Part shown: positions 7,397-16,600 of the stretch, piece by piece
How positions within the stretch are numbered: the first letter of the stretch is position 1
Layout of the letters: each line of letters opens with the position of its first letter
Assembly (NCBI RefSeq): GCF_900112575.1
Contig: NZ_FOMH01000013.1
Span: 62,001-126,000 of the forward strand
From: Flavobacterium phragmitis
Lineage (GTDB): Bacteria; Bacteroidota; Bacteroidia; Flavobacteriales; Flavobacteriaceae
DNA: 64,000 nt
Reading direction: 5' to 3'
Position numbers and translations under genes: made by a program
The notes under the pieces: model-generated
Databases searched by the model: none
Seen by the model: only the letters and a program-made list of their open reading frames with translations
What the model was told of the DNA's origin: nothing

Positions 7397-8710
7397 ATGG
7401 GAATTTTTAAAATCGAGGGAGGAACGCCTTTAAAAGGAGAAATCACTCCACAGGGAGCAAAAAATGAGGCGTTACAAATTTTATGTGCCGTGCTGCTGAC
7501 AGGAGAGAAAGTAAAAATTAATAACATTCCTGATATTATAGACATCAATAAATTAATCACTTTGTTGGGGAATTTAGGGGTGAAAATCCAGCGTAACGAA
7601 CCAGGTTCGATTACTTTTCAAGCAGATGAGGTTAATGTTGGATATTTAGAAACGGAAGCTTTCAAAAAAGAAGGTGGAGCGCTTCGTGGTTCTATTATGA
7701 TTGTTGGACCTCTTTTAGCTCGTTTTGGAAAAGGATATATTCCGAAACCAGGAGGTGATAAAATTGGCCGTCGTAGATTAGATACGCACTTTGAAGGTTT
7801 TATTAACCTTGGAGCAAAATTTAGATACAACAGAGAAGATCACTTTTACGGAGTAGAATCTCCAGAAGAAGGACTTCAAGGAACAGACATGCTTTTAGAC
7901 GAAGCATCTGTAACTGGAACAGCAAACATTGTAATGGCTGCTGTTTTAGCAAAAGGAAAAACGACAGTTTACAATGCAGCTTGCGAGCCTTACTTACAGC
8001 AGTTATGCAAAATGTTAAACTCTATGGGAGCTAAAATCACTGGAGTTGGTTCTAACTTATTGACTATCGAAGGAGTTGAAAGCCTTGGGGGATGCGAGCA
8101 CAGAATCCTTCCAGATATGATTGAAATTGGTTCTTGGATTGGTCTTGCGGCTATGACAAAAAGCGAAATTACAATCAAAAATGTAAGCTGGGAAAATTTA
8201 GGTTTGATTCCAAATACTTTTAGAAAATTAGGTATTACAATCGAAAAACGTAATGACGATATTTACATTCCGGCTCATAAAGACGGATACGAAGTAAAAA
8301 CAGACATCGACGGTTCTATCTTAACTATTGCCGATGCACCTTGGCCGGGATTTACGCCTGACTTGTTAAGTATCGTTTTAGTTGTAGCTACTCAAGCAAA
8401 AGGAGACGTTTTAATTCACCAAAAAATGTTCGAAAGCCGTTTGTTCTTCGTGGATAAACTAATCGATATGGGAGCAAAAATCATGTTATGTGATCCGCAC
8501 AGAGCTGTGGTTATGGGACATAATTTCGAATCTCAGTTAAAAGCAACTACAATGTCTTCTCCTGATATTCGTGCGGGAATCTCATTGTTGATTGCGGCGC
8601 TTTCTGCAAAAGGAACAAGTACTATCCAGAATATCGAGCAAATCGACCGTGGATACGAACGTATCGATGAGCGTTTAAGAGCAATCGGCGCAAAAATCGT
8701 TAGAGCTTAA
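7397..8710 (+). CDS. murA: UDP-N-acetylglucosamine 1-carboxyvinyltransferase
   Basis: Catalyses the first committed step of peptidoglycan synthesis, adding enolpyruvate from PEP to UDP-GlcNAc in the cytosol. The 437-residue length and motifs fit: GAKNEALQI at 20-28, the active loop PGGDKIGRRRLDTHF near 118-132, GIEVTPQ-equivalent segments, and the C-terminal RAGISLLIAALSAKG. The residue in the position of the catalytic Cys115 of E. coli MurA is Asp121 (codon 7757-7759). The Asp form is known in several bacteria and is insensitive to alkylation by fosfomycin. It lies third in the DUF493-DUF4290-murA run. Confidence 0.97.
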   Translation: MGIFKIEGGTPLKGEITPQGAKNEALQILCAVLLTGEKVKINNIPDIIDINKLITLLGNLGVKIQRNEPGSITFQADEVNVGYLETEAFKKEGGALRGSIMIVGPLLARFGKGYIPKPGGDKIGRRRLDTHFEGFINLGAKFRYNREDHFYGVESPEEGLQGTDMLLDEASVTGTANIVMAAVLAKGKTTVYNAACEPYLQQLCKMLNSMGAKITGVGSNLLTIEGVESLGGCEHRILPDMIEIGSWIGLAAMTKSEITIKNVSWENLGLIPNTFRKLGITIEKRNDDIYIPAHKDGYEVKTDIDGSILTIADAPWPGFTPDLLSIVLVVATQAKGDVLIHQKMFESRLFFVDKLIDMGAKIMLCDPHRAVVMGHNFESQLKATTMSSPDIRAGISLLIAALSAKGTSTIQNIEQIDRGYERIDERLRAIGAKIVRA

Positions 8711-8721
8711 ATAAAAGTTAG

Positions 8722-8872
8722 CCACGACCCGAGCGATAGCGAACTGGCGAAGCAATTCACAAATTGCACTAATTTTTAATTTTTGAAATTCAATTACACG
8801 AATTTAATTTTTAAAAATTAGTGAAATAAGACACAATGTTAGTCTTCTTGTAATTTGTGTAATTCGTGGCAA
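8722..8872. repeat. Long imperfect inverted repeat between murA and the CDF gene
   Basis: GCCACGA near 8730 and CACTAATTTTTAA near 8767 reappear in inverted form as TTAAAAATTAGTG near 8810 and TCGTGGC near 8865. The whole gap of 180 bases is taken up by this structure. Confidence 0.6.
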
Positions 8873-8890
8873 AAAAATAAATGTCTTTAA

Positions 8891-9769
8891 ATGACAAACG
8901 AACAAAAAGCTATAAAAGCTACTATTTTTAGTATAATAGGAAACACCTGTCTGGCCTTGATAAAAGGACTGGCAGGTTTTTTTGGCAATTCTTATGCCTT
9001 GATTGCAGATGCAATCGAATCGACAACGGATATATTTGCATCTTTTTTGGTACTGTTTGGAATCAAATATTCGAATAAGCCAGCTGATGAAAATCATCCT
9101 TACGGTCATGGTCGCGCAGAACCTTTAATTACATTTTTGGTTGTTGGGTTTTTAATTACATCTGCAACAATTATTGGGTACGAAAGTATTGCCAATATCG
9201 GGACTTCTCATGAATTGCCTAAATCTTGGACATTGTATGTTTTGGGAGCTATTATAATATGGAAAGAATATTCTTTTCGTTTGGTAATGAAACGAAGTAA
9301 ACAAACCAATAGTTCTTCTTTGGCCGCAGACGCATGGCATCATAGAAGCGACGCGATAACTTCTGTAGCGGCTTTTATCGGAATTTCGATAGCTCTGATA
9401 ATGGGAAAAGGCTACGAATCGGCAGATGATTGGGCTGCTCTTTTTGCTGCATTTTTTATTTTATATAATAGTTATAAAATTTTCAGACCCGCCCTTGGCG
9501 AAATTATGGATGAAAATTTAAATGAGGATTTGGTAGAAGAGATTCGTGTTGTAGCCCTTACTGTTCCTGGGATTTTGGGAACTGAAAAATGTTTTATCCG
9601 CAAAGCTGGAATGAAGTATCATGTCGATCTCCATGCTATTGTTTCGGCAAAGATATCTGTTAAAGAAGGACATGATTTGGCACATAAACTGAAAGATACA
9701 TTGAGGGAAAATAATCCTGAATTAGGACATGTATTAATTCATGTTGAACCAGATGATTATAATTGTTAA
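8891..9769 (+). CDS. Cation diffusion facilitator family transporter
   Basis: A 292-residue inner-membrane metal exporter that swaps divalent cations (typically Zn, Fe or Mn) for protons. Membrane helices run from about 12 to 200. Metal-site motifs are visible: ALIADAIESTTDIF in TM2 and LAADAWHHRSDAITS in TM5 (HxxxD). The cytosolic C-terminal domain carries VPGILGTEKCFIRKAG and HVDLHAIV, then ends in HVLIHVEP. The HENHPYGHGRAE-like loop (DENHPYGHGRAEPL) is also typical. Metal specificity cannot be read from the sequence. It is a single gene. Confidence 0.93.
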   Translation: MTNEQKAIKATIFSIIGNTCLALIKGLAGFFGNSYALIADAIESTTDIFASFLVLFGIKYSNKPADENHPYGHGRAEPLITFLVVGFLITSATIIGYESIANIGTSHELPKSWTLYVLGAIIIWKEYSFRLVMKRSKQTNSSSLAADAWHHRSDAITSVAAFIGISIALIMGKGYESADDWAALFAAFFILYNSYKIFRPALGEIMDENLNEDLVEEIRVVALTVPGILGTEKCFIRKAGMKYHVDLHAIVSAKISVKEGHDLAHKLKDTLRENNPELGHVLIHVEPDDYNC

Positions 9770-9815
9770 AGTTGCTGAGGTTTTGATATTCTAAGTTCTA
9801 TGATAATATTAATTT

Positions 9816-9845
9816 TTGTCAGGCTGAAGTCGAAGCCCGCACAAA
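9816..9845. repeat. Half copy of a GTCAGGCTGA-type repeat
   Basis: TTGTCAGGCTGAAGTCGAAGCCCG matches the left arm of the hairpin at 12604-12669 with a short deletion; no right arm is present. The rest of 9770-9992 holds a CTTAG-type repeat near 9970-9995 and no gene. Confidence 0.5.
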
Positions 9846-9992
9846 GATTTTCATAATTCAAAAAGAAAACTGTTTAAATTACACTCTGTTCAAGTAGATT
9901 GCAATTTAAGCGGTTTTTTGAATTTGATATAAAAGTTCTGTAATATAAAAGGAAGAAAATTTAGAATAACAGAACTTTAGCAACTTAGCATC

Positions 9993-12482
9993 TTAGTCTA
10001 ACGCATTCAAAATCTTCAGCCCAAACACAACACCATTTTGCTGAACTCCTCCTTGATAGGAATGCACATAATCTACGCGGAATAATTTGAATTTACCAAA
10101 ACCTAAATTGTCTAAACCAATTGTATATTCGGTATAAGGTTTTCGGTCTGGAATGGCCAGCGAATGAAACCCGATATTCATTGTTGATTTTAAAAGATTC
10201 AATAACGGAATTTTATTCATAATATAGCCGTTATCGTTGTGTTCCAAATGCATTTCCAAATAACTATCGTTTGTGCTGTTGGCATAATAAGGCATTAAAT
10301 TGAAAACATTTAAGTAACGACCCGTCGTTCCAATGTGAGTTTGATTTCCATTGAAATGTCTGTAATCTATAAAAGAAATATTCTCAGCATTAAAGAATTT
10401 TCCAGCTCTTAAATTCATGCCTAAAGTACCTTTGTTGTTTAAGTTTAAATCATATTGTACTGCAGCGCCGATTCTCTCAAATTCATATTTTTTTTCGCTT
10501 GCTGCAAAAGCTTTTTCGAAACCTAAAGTTACAGTTGGATATCGATCATCTTTAAAATTATATCTTCCATCAGGTCTTGAGATGTATTTGTTTCCGAAAT
10601 TAATTCGCGCATTTATACCAGTTTTAAATAAGTGATGTTGCTCAAATGGTGCTGAAGTAAAATCATTTGGATCAAGCGGATTATTTGAAGTATACAAGTC
10701 ATCTCTTTTAAAGAAAGAATAATCAGTAGTATTAAAAAGAGGTTTTCTTTGTTCATAAGCCACTTTTGCAAAGAGATTCACTCCGTTTAAAACATCTTGA
10801 GAATAATTAACTTGAGCATATTCCAAGTTGTACAATTTCATATAGTTATCTTTAAAAAATAAAGAACTTATAGAATTGACCAGTTTTGTAATGGGTTCAG
10901 CACTATTAAATTGAGCGACTTTTGTTCCGCCCGAAGCTCCAATTGTAGCATAATTGATGTTATTGAATTTATGCGAAAAATATCCAGTTGCTCTAAAACG
11001 CTCGTCTGAAAAACCATAATTAAAGGTGGTTCCAATAGAAGTTGATTTTCCTTTTTCTTCATTTTCTTTCTTGAATGAAAAGCCAGAATCTAAATTAAAT
11101 CCCTGAACAGTATTGAAGCTTAAGGAAGCAATATTCAATAAACCTTGATAATTAAAAGAATATTGTTTGAATGTGTTTTTATAATCATAACCCATCAAAA
11201 TATCCCAAACTTTAAATTTATTGTTTTTGGCATCTATGGAGTCAGTATATTTTTTTGATTTTCGGATGACTAAAAGACTGTCCTTCTTAGTATAATCATT
11301 GCTTTCTTCGATTGTTAGCGGAATCGGACGAATTTCATTCCAAAAGGCATTGTCTTTTTTATTGGCGTTGGCTTCAAAAGAAACAATTTCATTTCCAAAT
11401 GTTTTCTTTTCAAAAGAAGCAGGAAACTCATAATTAGAATAAACGTAATTAAAGTTTCCAGAGAATTTTATTCCAAAAAGTCCAGCAGTAAAAGAAAGAG
11501 TCTGTGCATTTTTAGACCAGATTTTGTTTTTTGCGTTATAACTGAAGCTTTGAGTCAGAGACATGGTTTCGGTAAACTCGTTTTTCATCCTGTAGCCTTT
11601 TATATCCAAATCAATAGCATAAATAGCAAAACTATCATCTACTATATAAATGTAGCCTTCAAAAACGGGTTCTTTGTCTCGTTTGGGAAAGATTTTTATT
11701 TTATAAATCTGCTTATTATTATCGTCATAAAAACTTCCTTCTAATTTGTATTTGTAATAATTGAAAGCATTATCTGCAATAGGAGAAATCATTTTGACAT
11801 CAAAATCTAAAGCATTATCATAAAAATCATAAGTAGACAAAGCGGCGGTGTTGTAGCTGTAACCACGGTTGTTTCCCGAGATTTTAGAAGCAATGATTTT
11901 CTCTTTTAATTTGGCAGGTTTTTCAAAAGCAATTTTCGAAACGGTTTCAGATAAATATAAAATTCCCGTTCCGGTCGAATCCAGATTGGAAGCCATATCA
12001 GCACCGAGATCTACTTTTTGACCCAGGATTTTTTTAGGAAGATCTTTTACTTTAAACATTCCTTTAGAATAAAAATCGGCAGTATAACGAGCTGTTTTTT
12101 CTGAGTTTTCTTTTTTGTTTACAATGGCATTTTTTATAATAGCATTAGCTGGATTGTTTTTAGGATCAATCACAACCTCATTTAAGGCAAAGCTCTCTTC
12201 AAGCAGTTTTACATCCAAAGTAACAGTTTTGGAATCGGGAGAAACGGTAATTTTTTGAGTTTTAAAGCCTAAATACTGAAATACAATTCGGTTTTTACCA
12301 ATTTCTTTTACCTGCAATTGATATTGTCCCTGCTCGTTTGAAGTCGTTCCTCTATAAGTTCCTTCTTCAAAAATAGAGACAAACGGCAATGGATTTCCTT
12401 TTTCATCGGTTACTGTTCCTTTGATTTGGGCGAAATTAGAAATAGAAAAAATTAAAAAGGCAAGTAGCGTAAAGTTTCTCAT
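9993..12482 (-). CDS. DUF5686 outer membrane protein with carboxypeptidase-like regulatory domain
   Basis: An 829-residue secreted protein. A signal peptide ending at FAQ (residue 18) is followed by an Ig-like carboxypeptidase regulatory domain (about 20-100; IKGTVTDEKGNPLPFVSIFEEGTYRGTTSNEQG begins it). The rest is the DUF5686 region, which alternates polar and aromatic residues and ends in a long beta-rich stretch (GVVFGLKILNALD), consistent with an outer membrane barrel. It is not a TonB receptor, since there is no plug domain or TonB box. Function is unknown. It is transcribed alone; a TATTTTTG promoter-like box lies at 12500-12507 on the minus strand. Confidence 0.85.
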   Translation of the reverse strand: MRNFTLLAFLIFSISNFAQIKGTVTDEKGNPLPFVSIFEEGTYRGTTSNEQGQYQLQVKEIGKNRIVFQYLGFKTQKITVSPDSKTVTLDVKLLEESFALNEVVIDPKNNPANAIIKNAIVNKKENSEKTARYTADFYSKGMFKVKDLPKKILGQKVDLGADMASNLDSTGTGILYLSETVSKIAFEKPAKLKEKIIASKISGNNRGYSYNTAALSTYDFYDNALDFDVKMISPIADNAFNYYKYKLEGSFYDDNNKQIYKIKIFPKRDKEPVFEGYIYIVDDSFAIYAIDLDIKGYRMKNEFTETMSLTQSFSYNAKNKIWSKNAQTLSFTAGLFGIKFSGNFNYVYSNYEFPASFEKKTFGNEIVSFEANANKKDNAFWNEIRPIPLTIEESNDYTKKDSLLVIRKSKKYTDSIDAKNNKFKVWDILMGYDYKNTFKQYSFNYQGLLNIASLSFNTVQGFNLDSGFSFKKENEEKGKSTSIGTTFNYGFSDERFRATGYFSHKFNNINYATIGASGGTKVAQFNSAEPITKLVNSISSLFFKDNYMKLYNLEYAQVNYSQDVLNGVNLFAKVAYEQRKPLFNTTDYSFFKRDDLYTSNNPLDPNDFTSAPFEQHHLFKTGINARINFGNKYISRPDGRYNFKDDRYPTVTLGFEKAFAASEKKYEFERIGAAVQYDLNLNNKGTLGMNLRAGKFFNAENISFIDYRHFNGNQTHIGTTGRYLNVFNLMPYYANSTNDSYLEMHLEHNDNGYIMNKIPLLNLLKSTMNIGFHSLAIPDRKPYTEYTIGLDNLGFGKFKLFRVDYVHSYQGGVQQNGVVFGLKILNALD

Positions 12483-12603
12483 GTAATTAGTTTCTCTTAC
12501 AAAAATAGAATAACTTAAAAACGAGCCTATTAATAATTTGTTAAATTAAGACAAGTGAATTGATGAACTCAAGACTTGTATTTTTAGTTAAGTAAATTGC
12601 GTT

Positions 12604-12669
12604 TGTCAGGCTGAGCGAAGTCGAAGCCCTTTAAAGGGAATAAGTTCTCCAACTTCGCTCAGGTTGACA
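12604..12669. repeat. Hairpin repeat of the GTCA-stem family
   Basis: TGTCAGGCTGAGCGAAGT at 12604-12621 pairs with ACTTCGCTCAGGTTGACA at 12652-12669 (two mismatches). It lies between the promoter side of the DUF5686 gene and the aroQ stop. Confidence 0.7.
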
Positions 12670-12673
12670 GTAT

Positions 12674-13087
12674 TTATAGAAAAGATTGAATTGCTAATTC
12701 GTAGCTTTTTAATCCGAAGCCTAAAATAACCCCTTTTGCATTTCCAGATAAATACGATTGATGTCTGAAACTTTCTCTTGCATAAGTATTAGAAATATGC
12801 ACTTCAATCACTGCAGTTGTAACCGCTTTCATCGCATCTCCCAAACCAATAGAAGTATGAGTATAAGCACCGGCGTTCAAAATAATACCATCGAATGAAA
12901 AACCAACTTCCTGAATTTTTCCAATCAATTCGCCTTCAATATTACTTTGGTAATAAGAAAGTTCGATGTTTGGAAATTTCTCTTTCAACGTTTCAAAATA
13001 TTCTTCAAAAGTTTGGCTTCCGTAAACTTCCGGTTCACGTTTTCCTAAAAGATTCAAATTGGGACCGTTGATAATGCAGATTTTCAT
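12674..13087 (-). CDS. aroQ: Type II 3-dehydroquinate dehydratase
   Basis: Catalyses the third step of the shikimate pathway, removing water from 3-dehydroquinate. At 137 residues it has the usual type II size. It starts MKICIINGPNLNLLGKREPEVYG, with the catalytic Tyr in that flexible loop. GIILNAGAYTHTSIGLGDA follows in the middle, then EVHISNTYARESFRHQSYLS with the His and Arg of the active site. The end, GVILGFGLKSYELAI, is also typical. Probably monocistronic. Confidence 0.96.
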   Translation of the reverse strand: MKICIINGPNLNLLGKREPEVYGSQTFEEYFETLKEKFPNIELSYYQSNIEGELIGKIQEVGFSFDGIILNAGAYTHTSIGLGDAMKAVTTAVIEVHISNTYARESFRHQSYLSGNAKGVILGFGLKSYELAIQSFL

Positions 13088-13185
13088 GTTTAATTATTTA
13101 TGTTGAGGTATTGTAATTGTAATTGACTTTTGACATTGCTATTGAAATTGATTTTTGTCATTGCCATTGAATTGTGTAAAAATAA

Positions 13186-13215
13186 AAAAACCGCTCTAAT
13201 TAATAGAACGGTTTT
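13186..13215 (-). terminator. Terminator of the beta-barrel gene at 13238-13798
   Basis: A stem pairing AAACCG and CGGTTT arms around an AT-rich loop, with a T-run on the minus strand, lies 22 bases past the stop. Confidence 0.8.
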
Positions 13216-13237
13216 TATAAAAGTATGTGATATTCTT

Positions 13238-13798
13238 TTAGAACATGTATCCAGCTGAAAGTTGGAATACAGAGTTTTTAAAGTCAGCTTCTTTTGAAAT
13301 TTCTGTCAGACCAATTCCGTAACGAGCCTGAACAAAAAGACCTCCAACTACTTTTAATCCTAAACCTGCGTTAAGAGAAAAGTCAAATGTTTTTGGATCT
13401 GCAACGTCAAACTCTTTTTTATTGCTTACAAGAAAAGAAGCTTGTGGACCAAGTTCTAAGCTAAGCGATTTGGTCATGTAGATTTTCGCCATTACTGGAA
13501 TAGCGATGTAACCCATTTCGTTTTTAAATTCATCAATAGCATTTTTATATGTAGCTCCTTGTGTAGTATACAAAAGCTCTGGCTGAATGGAGAATTTTTC
13601 TAATAATTTAAGTTCTGCTACAAGACCTCCGTGGAAATTTGTAATACCTTCTTTGTCAACTGAAATTCCATTAAAGTCAGAACCTCCAGTTTGGTTAGCA
13701 AAGTTAACCCCAGCTTTTACCCCGATTTGTACAAATTGGGCGTTCATCGTTGCTGATGTTGCAAGGAACAATACAGCGGCTACAATTATTTTTTTCAT
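13238..13798 (-). CDS. Small outer membrane beta-barrel protein (OMP_b-brl_2 type)
   Basis: A 186-residue exported protein. The signal peptide MKKIIVAAVLFLATSATMNAQ is followed by FVQIGVKAGVNFANQTGG and an alternating beta-barrel pattern (FSIQPELLYTTQGATY, GPQASFLVSNK) that ends in VFQLSAGYMF with a C-terminal aromatic residue. This is the porin family sometimes annotated PorT-like; it is not the type IX secretion PorT itself. It is clearly related to the gene at 14866 on the other side of the divergent region (shared GVKxGxN start and IQPELL block). The specific role is unknown. Confidence 0.85.
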   Translation of the reverse strand: MKKIIVAAVLFLATSATMNAQFVQIGVKAGVNFANQTGGSDFNGISVDKEGITNFHGGLVAELKLLEKFSIQPELLYTTQGATYKNAIDEFKNEMGYIAIPVMAKIYMTKSLSLELGPQASFLVSNKKEFDVADPKTFDFSLNAGLGLKVVGGLFVQARYGIGLTEISKEADFKNSVFQLSAGYMF

Positions 13799-14050
13799 AA
13801 AAATGTTTTTTAAATTTTTGGTATTTAAATGTTATTCTAAAGTTCAAAACTACATATTTAGCATTTTATTGCCTTATAATTTAGATTAAATAATTACTAA
13901 AATTCCCACTATATTTTGTTTTTTGAGGAGTTAAACGATGATTTTTACAGTTATATTGTTGATTTTCAGTTTTGTTTTGAGGTGTTTTTTTCTGTCTTAT
14001 TTTGTTGTTTTTTTAACTTCTGATGGACTATTTTTTTGTAGGTCTAATCT

Positions 14051-14058
14051 TAGTTTTG
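14051..14058 (+). promoter_or_regulatory. -7 promoter box upstream of beta-barrel gene at 14084
   Basis: TAGTTTTG matches TAnnTTTG and lies 25 bases before the ATG. No well-spaced TTG was found. The remainder of the divergent gap 13799-14083 is AT-rich and I see nothing else in it. Confidence 0.4.
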
Positions 14059-14083
14059 GCCTAAGTAATTAAAAAATTAAAAC

Positions 14084-14647
14084 ATGAAAAAATTATTTTT
14101 AGCTGCTATTGCAGTTATGGCTTTTGGATTTGCTAATGCACAAACAGGAGGGTTTTCTAAAGGAGATACATTTATCTCTGGAGCCTTATCTGTAGGGTCA
14201 ACAAAACAAGGAGATGCTAAAACTAGTAACTTTACAGTTGTTCCTAGTGTAGGTTATTTTGTATCTGAAAACATTGCTATTGGAGGTAAATTAGGATTTG
14301 GCTCTAGTAAGAATGAATTGGACTTGAAAAAAAATGAATTTACAGTTGGCGCATTTGGAAGATATTATTTTACTCCTGCTTCTCAGTTTTCAGTTTTTGC
14401 TCAAGCTGGTTTAGATTATACTAATACAAAAACTAAACCTGGTGATTACAAAGAAAACGAAATTGGAGCTAATGTTGGTTTAGGTTTAAGCTATTTCTTA
14501 TCTAACCATTTTGCGATTGAAGCTAATTGGCTTGGTTTAGGGTACAGTGTAAACAATAATGGAGGACATGGTGCTGAAAAAGCTAATAGCTTTGGTTTTG
14601 GTACTGATTTACGTGATGTAAGTTTCGGAGTAATTTACAAATTCTAA
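14084..14647 (+). CDS. Small outer membrane beta-barrel protein (OMP_b-brl type)
   Basis: A 187-residue exported protein with signal peptide MKKLFLAAIAVMAFGFANAQ. Glycine- and aromatic-rich strands follow (FISGALSVGSTKQG, FTVGAFGRYYFTPASQFSVF, IGANVGLGLSYFLSNHFAIE). The end, DVSFGVIYKF, has the terminal Phe expected for insertion by the BAM machinery. The signal peptide is almost the same as that of the next gene, but the mature barrel differs. It is monocistronic: a strong terminator follows. Confidence 0.85.
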   Translation: MKKLFLAAIAVMAFGFANAQTGGFSKGDTFISGALSVGSTKQGDAKTSNFTVVPSVGYFVSENIAIGGKLGFGSSKNELDLKKNEFTVGAFGRYYFTPASQFSVFAQAGLDYTNTKTKPGDYKENEIGANVGLGLSYFLSNHFAIEANWLGLGYSVNNNGGHGAEKANSFGFGTDLRDVSFGVIYKF

Positions 14648-14682
14648 TACAACGATAAAAAAACATTTGATTTAGTTTTTTT

Positions 14683-14715
14683 AAAGGCCTTCCTCATTTG
14701 AGGAGGGCTTTTTTA
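14683..14715 (+). terminator. Terminator after the beta-barrel gene at 14084
   Basis: An 11-12 base stem (GGCCTTCCTC with GAGGAGGGC, loop ATTT) is followed by a run of T. Confidence 0.88.
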
Positions 14716-14865
14716 TATTTTGTATCTAAAGTTTTGGAAGTAATTATTTCTCATTTAACAATTTGTATTCTTATTACTATTTTATTTGTTAAAATCCAAA
14801 TTAGTTTTTATGAAGAATATTTTTATATTTGATATGAAAATTAATTTAACCCAAAACAAATAAGA

Positions 14866-15441
14866 ATGAAAAAAATAATTTTATCTGCCATTGCAGTAAT
14901 GGCATTTGCATTTACCAATGCTCAGGAAACTAGATTTGGAGTAAAAGGAGGTTTAAATCTTTCAACCTTAACGGGAGAATATGAAGATGATACTAAATCA
15001 TTAGTGGGTTTTCATGTTGGAGGTTTTGCTGAAATAAAAGTTATTGAAAGATTGGCAATTCAGCCAGAGCTTTTGTTTTCTGCTCAGGGAGCTCGATTTG
15101 AAGATGTATTTGGAAAATATGATGCAAAATTAAATTATATAAATATACCAGTTTTGGCTAAATTCTACATTACTAAACAGTTTACTGTGGAAGCGGGACC
15201 TCAATTAGGTTTCTTAGTCTCTGCTAAAATTGAAGGCGAAGACGCTAAAGATATCTACAAATCTGCTGATTTCGGATTTAACTTTGGAGCTGGTTATAAT
15301 TTTACTGATAATTTCTCTGCAGGAGTTCGTTATACTTTAGGTCTATCAGGAGTTTATGATAATGATAATGAGGATTTGGAAGATTATTTAGATAGTTCAA
15401 AGAACAGTAACTTTGCTGTTTATGCTGCTTATAAATTCTAA
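14866..15441 (+). CDS. Small outer membrane beta-barrel protein (OMP_b-brl_2 type)
   Basis: A 191-residue exported protein: signal peptide MKKIILSAIAVMAFAFTNAQ, then TRFGVKGGLNLSTLTGEY and barrel strands (LAIQPELLFSAQGARF, FTVEAGPQLGFLVSAK, FSAGVRYTLGLSGVYD). It ends NSNFAVYAAYKF with a C-terminal Phe. It is a paralogue of the protein at 13238-13798. A TATATTTG box lies at 14824-14831, about 35 bases before the ATG, with no TTG at the standard distance. A strong terminator follows. Confidence 0.85.
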   Translation: MKKIILSAIAVMAFAFTNAQETRFGVKGGLNLSTLTGEYEDDTKSLVGFHVGGFAEIKVIERLAIQPELLFSAQGARFEDVFGKYDAKLNYINIPVLAKFYITKQFTVEAGPQLGFLVSAKIEGEDAKDIYKSADFGFNFGAGYNFTDNFSAGVRYTLGLSGVYDNDNEDLEDYLDSSKNSNFAVYAAYKF

Positions 15442-15462
15442 ACTTTCTAAACACGTATAACT

Positions 15463-15501
15463 AAAAGAGGCTGTCTCACTTTTGAGACAGCCTCTTTTTT
15501 T
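15463..15501 (+). terminator. Terminator after the beta-barrel gene at 14866
   Basis: A perfect 15-base stem (AAAGAGGCTGTCTCA and its complement, loop CTTT) ends in a T-run. Its end lies only 51 bases before the xerD start. Confidence 0.92.
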
Positions 15502-15552
15502 ATCTCATTGTATGAGACATTTTTATCCCAAAAAATCACTTACTTTGTAAGT

Positions 15553-16449
15553 ATGAATTGGAGCAGATATATTAAAGATTATCAATCGTATTTGAGGATA
15601 GAAAGAGGTTTGTCTAAAAACACGATTGAAAACTACAGCTTTGATATCGAACGTCTGTGTCTTTTCTTAGAAACCAATCAAATAGATGTTTCCCCAATTA
15701 AAATTTCCGATGAAATATTGCAGCAGTTTATTTACAGTGTTGCAAAAGAGGTAAATCCAAGATCTCAGGCACGTATTATTTCGGGACTGAAAAGTTTCTT
15801 TAATTATTTGGTTTTTGAAGATTACAGAAATGATAACCCTTTAGAATTAATCGAAGCACCTAAAACGGGGCGTAAACTTCCAGATACTTTATCGCTTGAA
15901 GAAATTGACAATTTAATTGATGCGATTGATTTAAGTACCAATGAAGGTGAGCGAAATAGAGCGATTCTGGAAACATTATATGGCTGTGGGCTTCGTGTTT
16001 CGGAGTTGACAACTCTTAAAATTTCTGATTTGTATTTTGATGAAGGTTTTATTAAAATTACAGGTAAAGGAAACAAAGAGCGATTTGTGCCAATCGGCTC
16101 ATTAACCCAAAAGTATATTGATATTTATAGAAATGCCGTTCGATCACACCAAACGATTAAAAAAGGTGCTGAAGATACCTTATTTCTAAATAGGAGAGGA
16201 AATCAACTAACAAGAGCCATGATTTTTACTATTATTAAAGATCTGGCTCAAAAAATAGGTTTGAAAAAAAGTATAAGTCCCCATACACTACGACATTCTT
16301 TTGCGACACATTTACTCGAAAATGGCGCAGATTTAAGGTCAATCCAACTAATGCTCGGTCACGAATCAATTACAACAACAGAAATTTATGTGCATTTAGA
16401 TCGCAGTTTCTTAAAAGAAGTGATGCATAGTTTTCATCCAAGAAAATAA
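15553..16449 (+). CDS. xerD: Tyrosine recombinase XerD
   Basis: A 298-residue site-specific recombinase that resolves chromosome dimers at dif. The N-terminal SAM-like domain begins WSRYIKDYQSYLRIERGLS. The catalytic domain carries the RHRRHY set: Arg in YGCGLRVSEL, Lys in ITGKGNKER, His-xx-Arg in SPHTLRHSFATHLLENGADLRSIQ (opening), His in LGHESITTT and Tyr in TEIYVHLD. A longer frame opens at a TTG at 15508, just after a terminator stem; the ATG at 15553 gives the normal XerD length. Being next to aroQ and far from any element, it looks like the housekeeping copy. Confidence 0.93.
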   Translation: MNWSRYIKDYQSYLRIERGLSKNTIENYSFDIERLCLFLETNQIDVSPIKISDEILQQFIYSVAKEVNPRSQARIISGLKSFFNYLVFEDYRNDNPLELIEAPKTGRKLPDTLSLEEIDNLIDAIDLSTNEGERNRAILETLYGCGLRVSELTTLKISDLYFDEGFIKITGKGNKERFVPIGSLTQKYIDIYRNAVRSHQTIKKGAEDTLFLNRRGNQLTRAMIFTIIKDLAQKIGLKKSISPHTLRHSFATHLLENGADLRSIQLMLGHESITTTEIYVHLDRSFLKEVMHSFHPRK

Positions 16450-16600
16450 TTTTTTGAAAGTAGCGTTTGTTTTGTTGTAAAAATTTATATATTGTGTTAA
16501 AATGTTGTTGTAATAAAAACAATAATGAAAGAAGTTGTGATTTTTCTCTCTTTTTTAAAGAAAAAAATCTGAATATTTTATTTACATAAAGAAGTAGTAT

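Noticed and set aside
13587-13889. A 100-residue plus-strand frame
   Set aside because: It is antisense to the beta-barrel gene with its signal peptide and ends in AT-rich non-coding DNA.
15508-15552. Longer XerD N-terminus
   Set aside because: It starts at TTG only 7 bases after a strong terminator; the ATG at 15553 fits the family.
15553-16449. Tyrosine recombinase as a sign of an integrated element
   Set aside because: It has XerD length and motifs, lies by aroQ, and no att repeats, cargo or phage genes are nearby.
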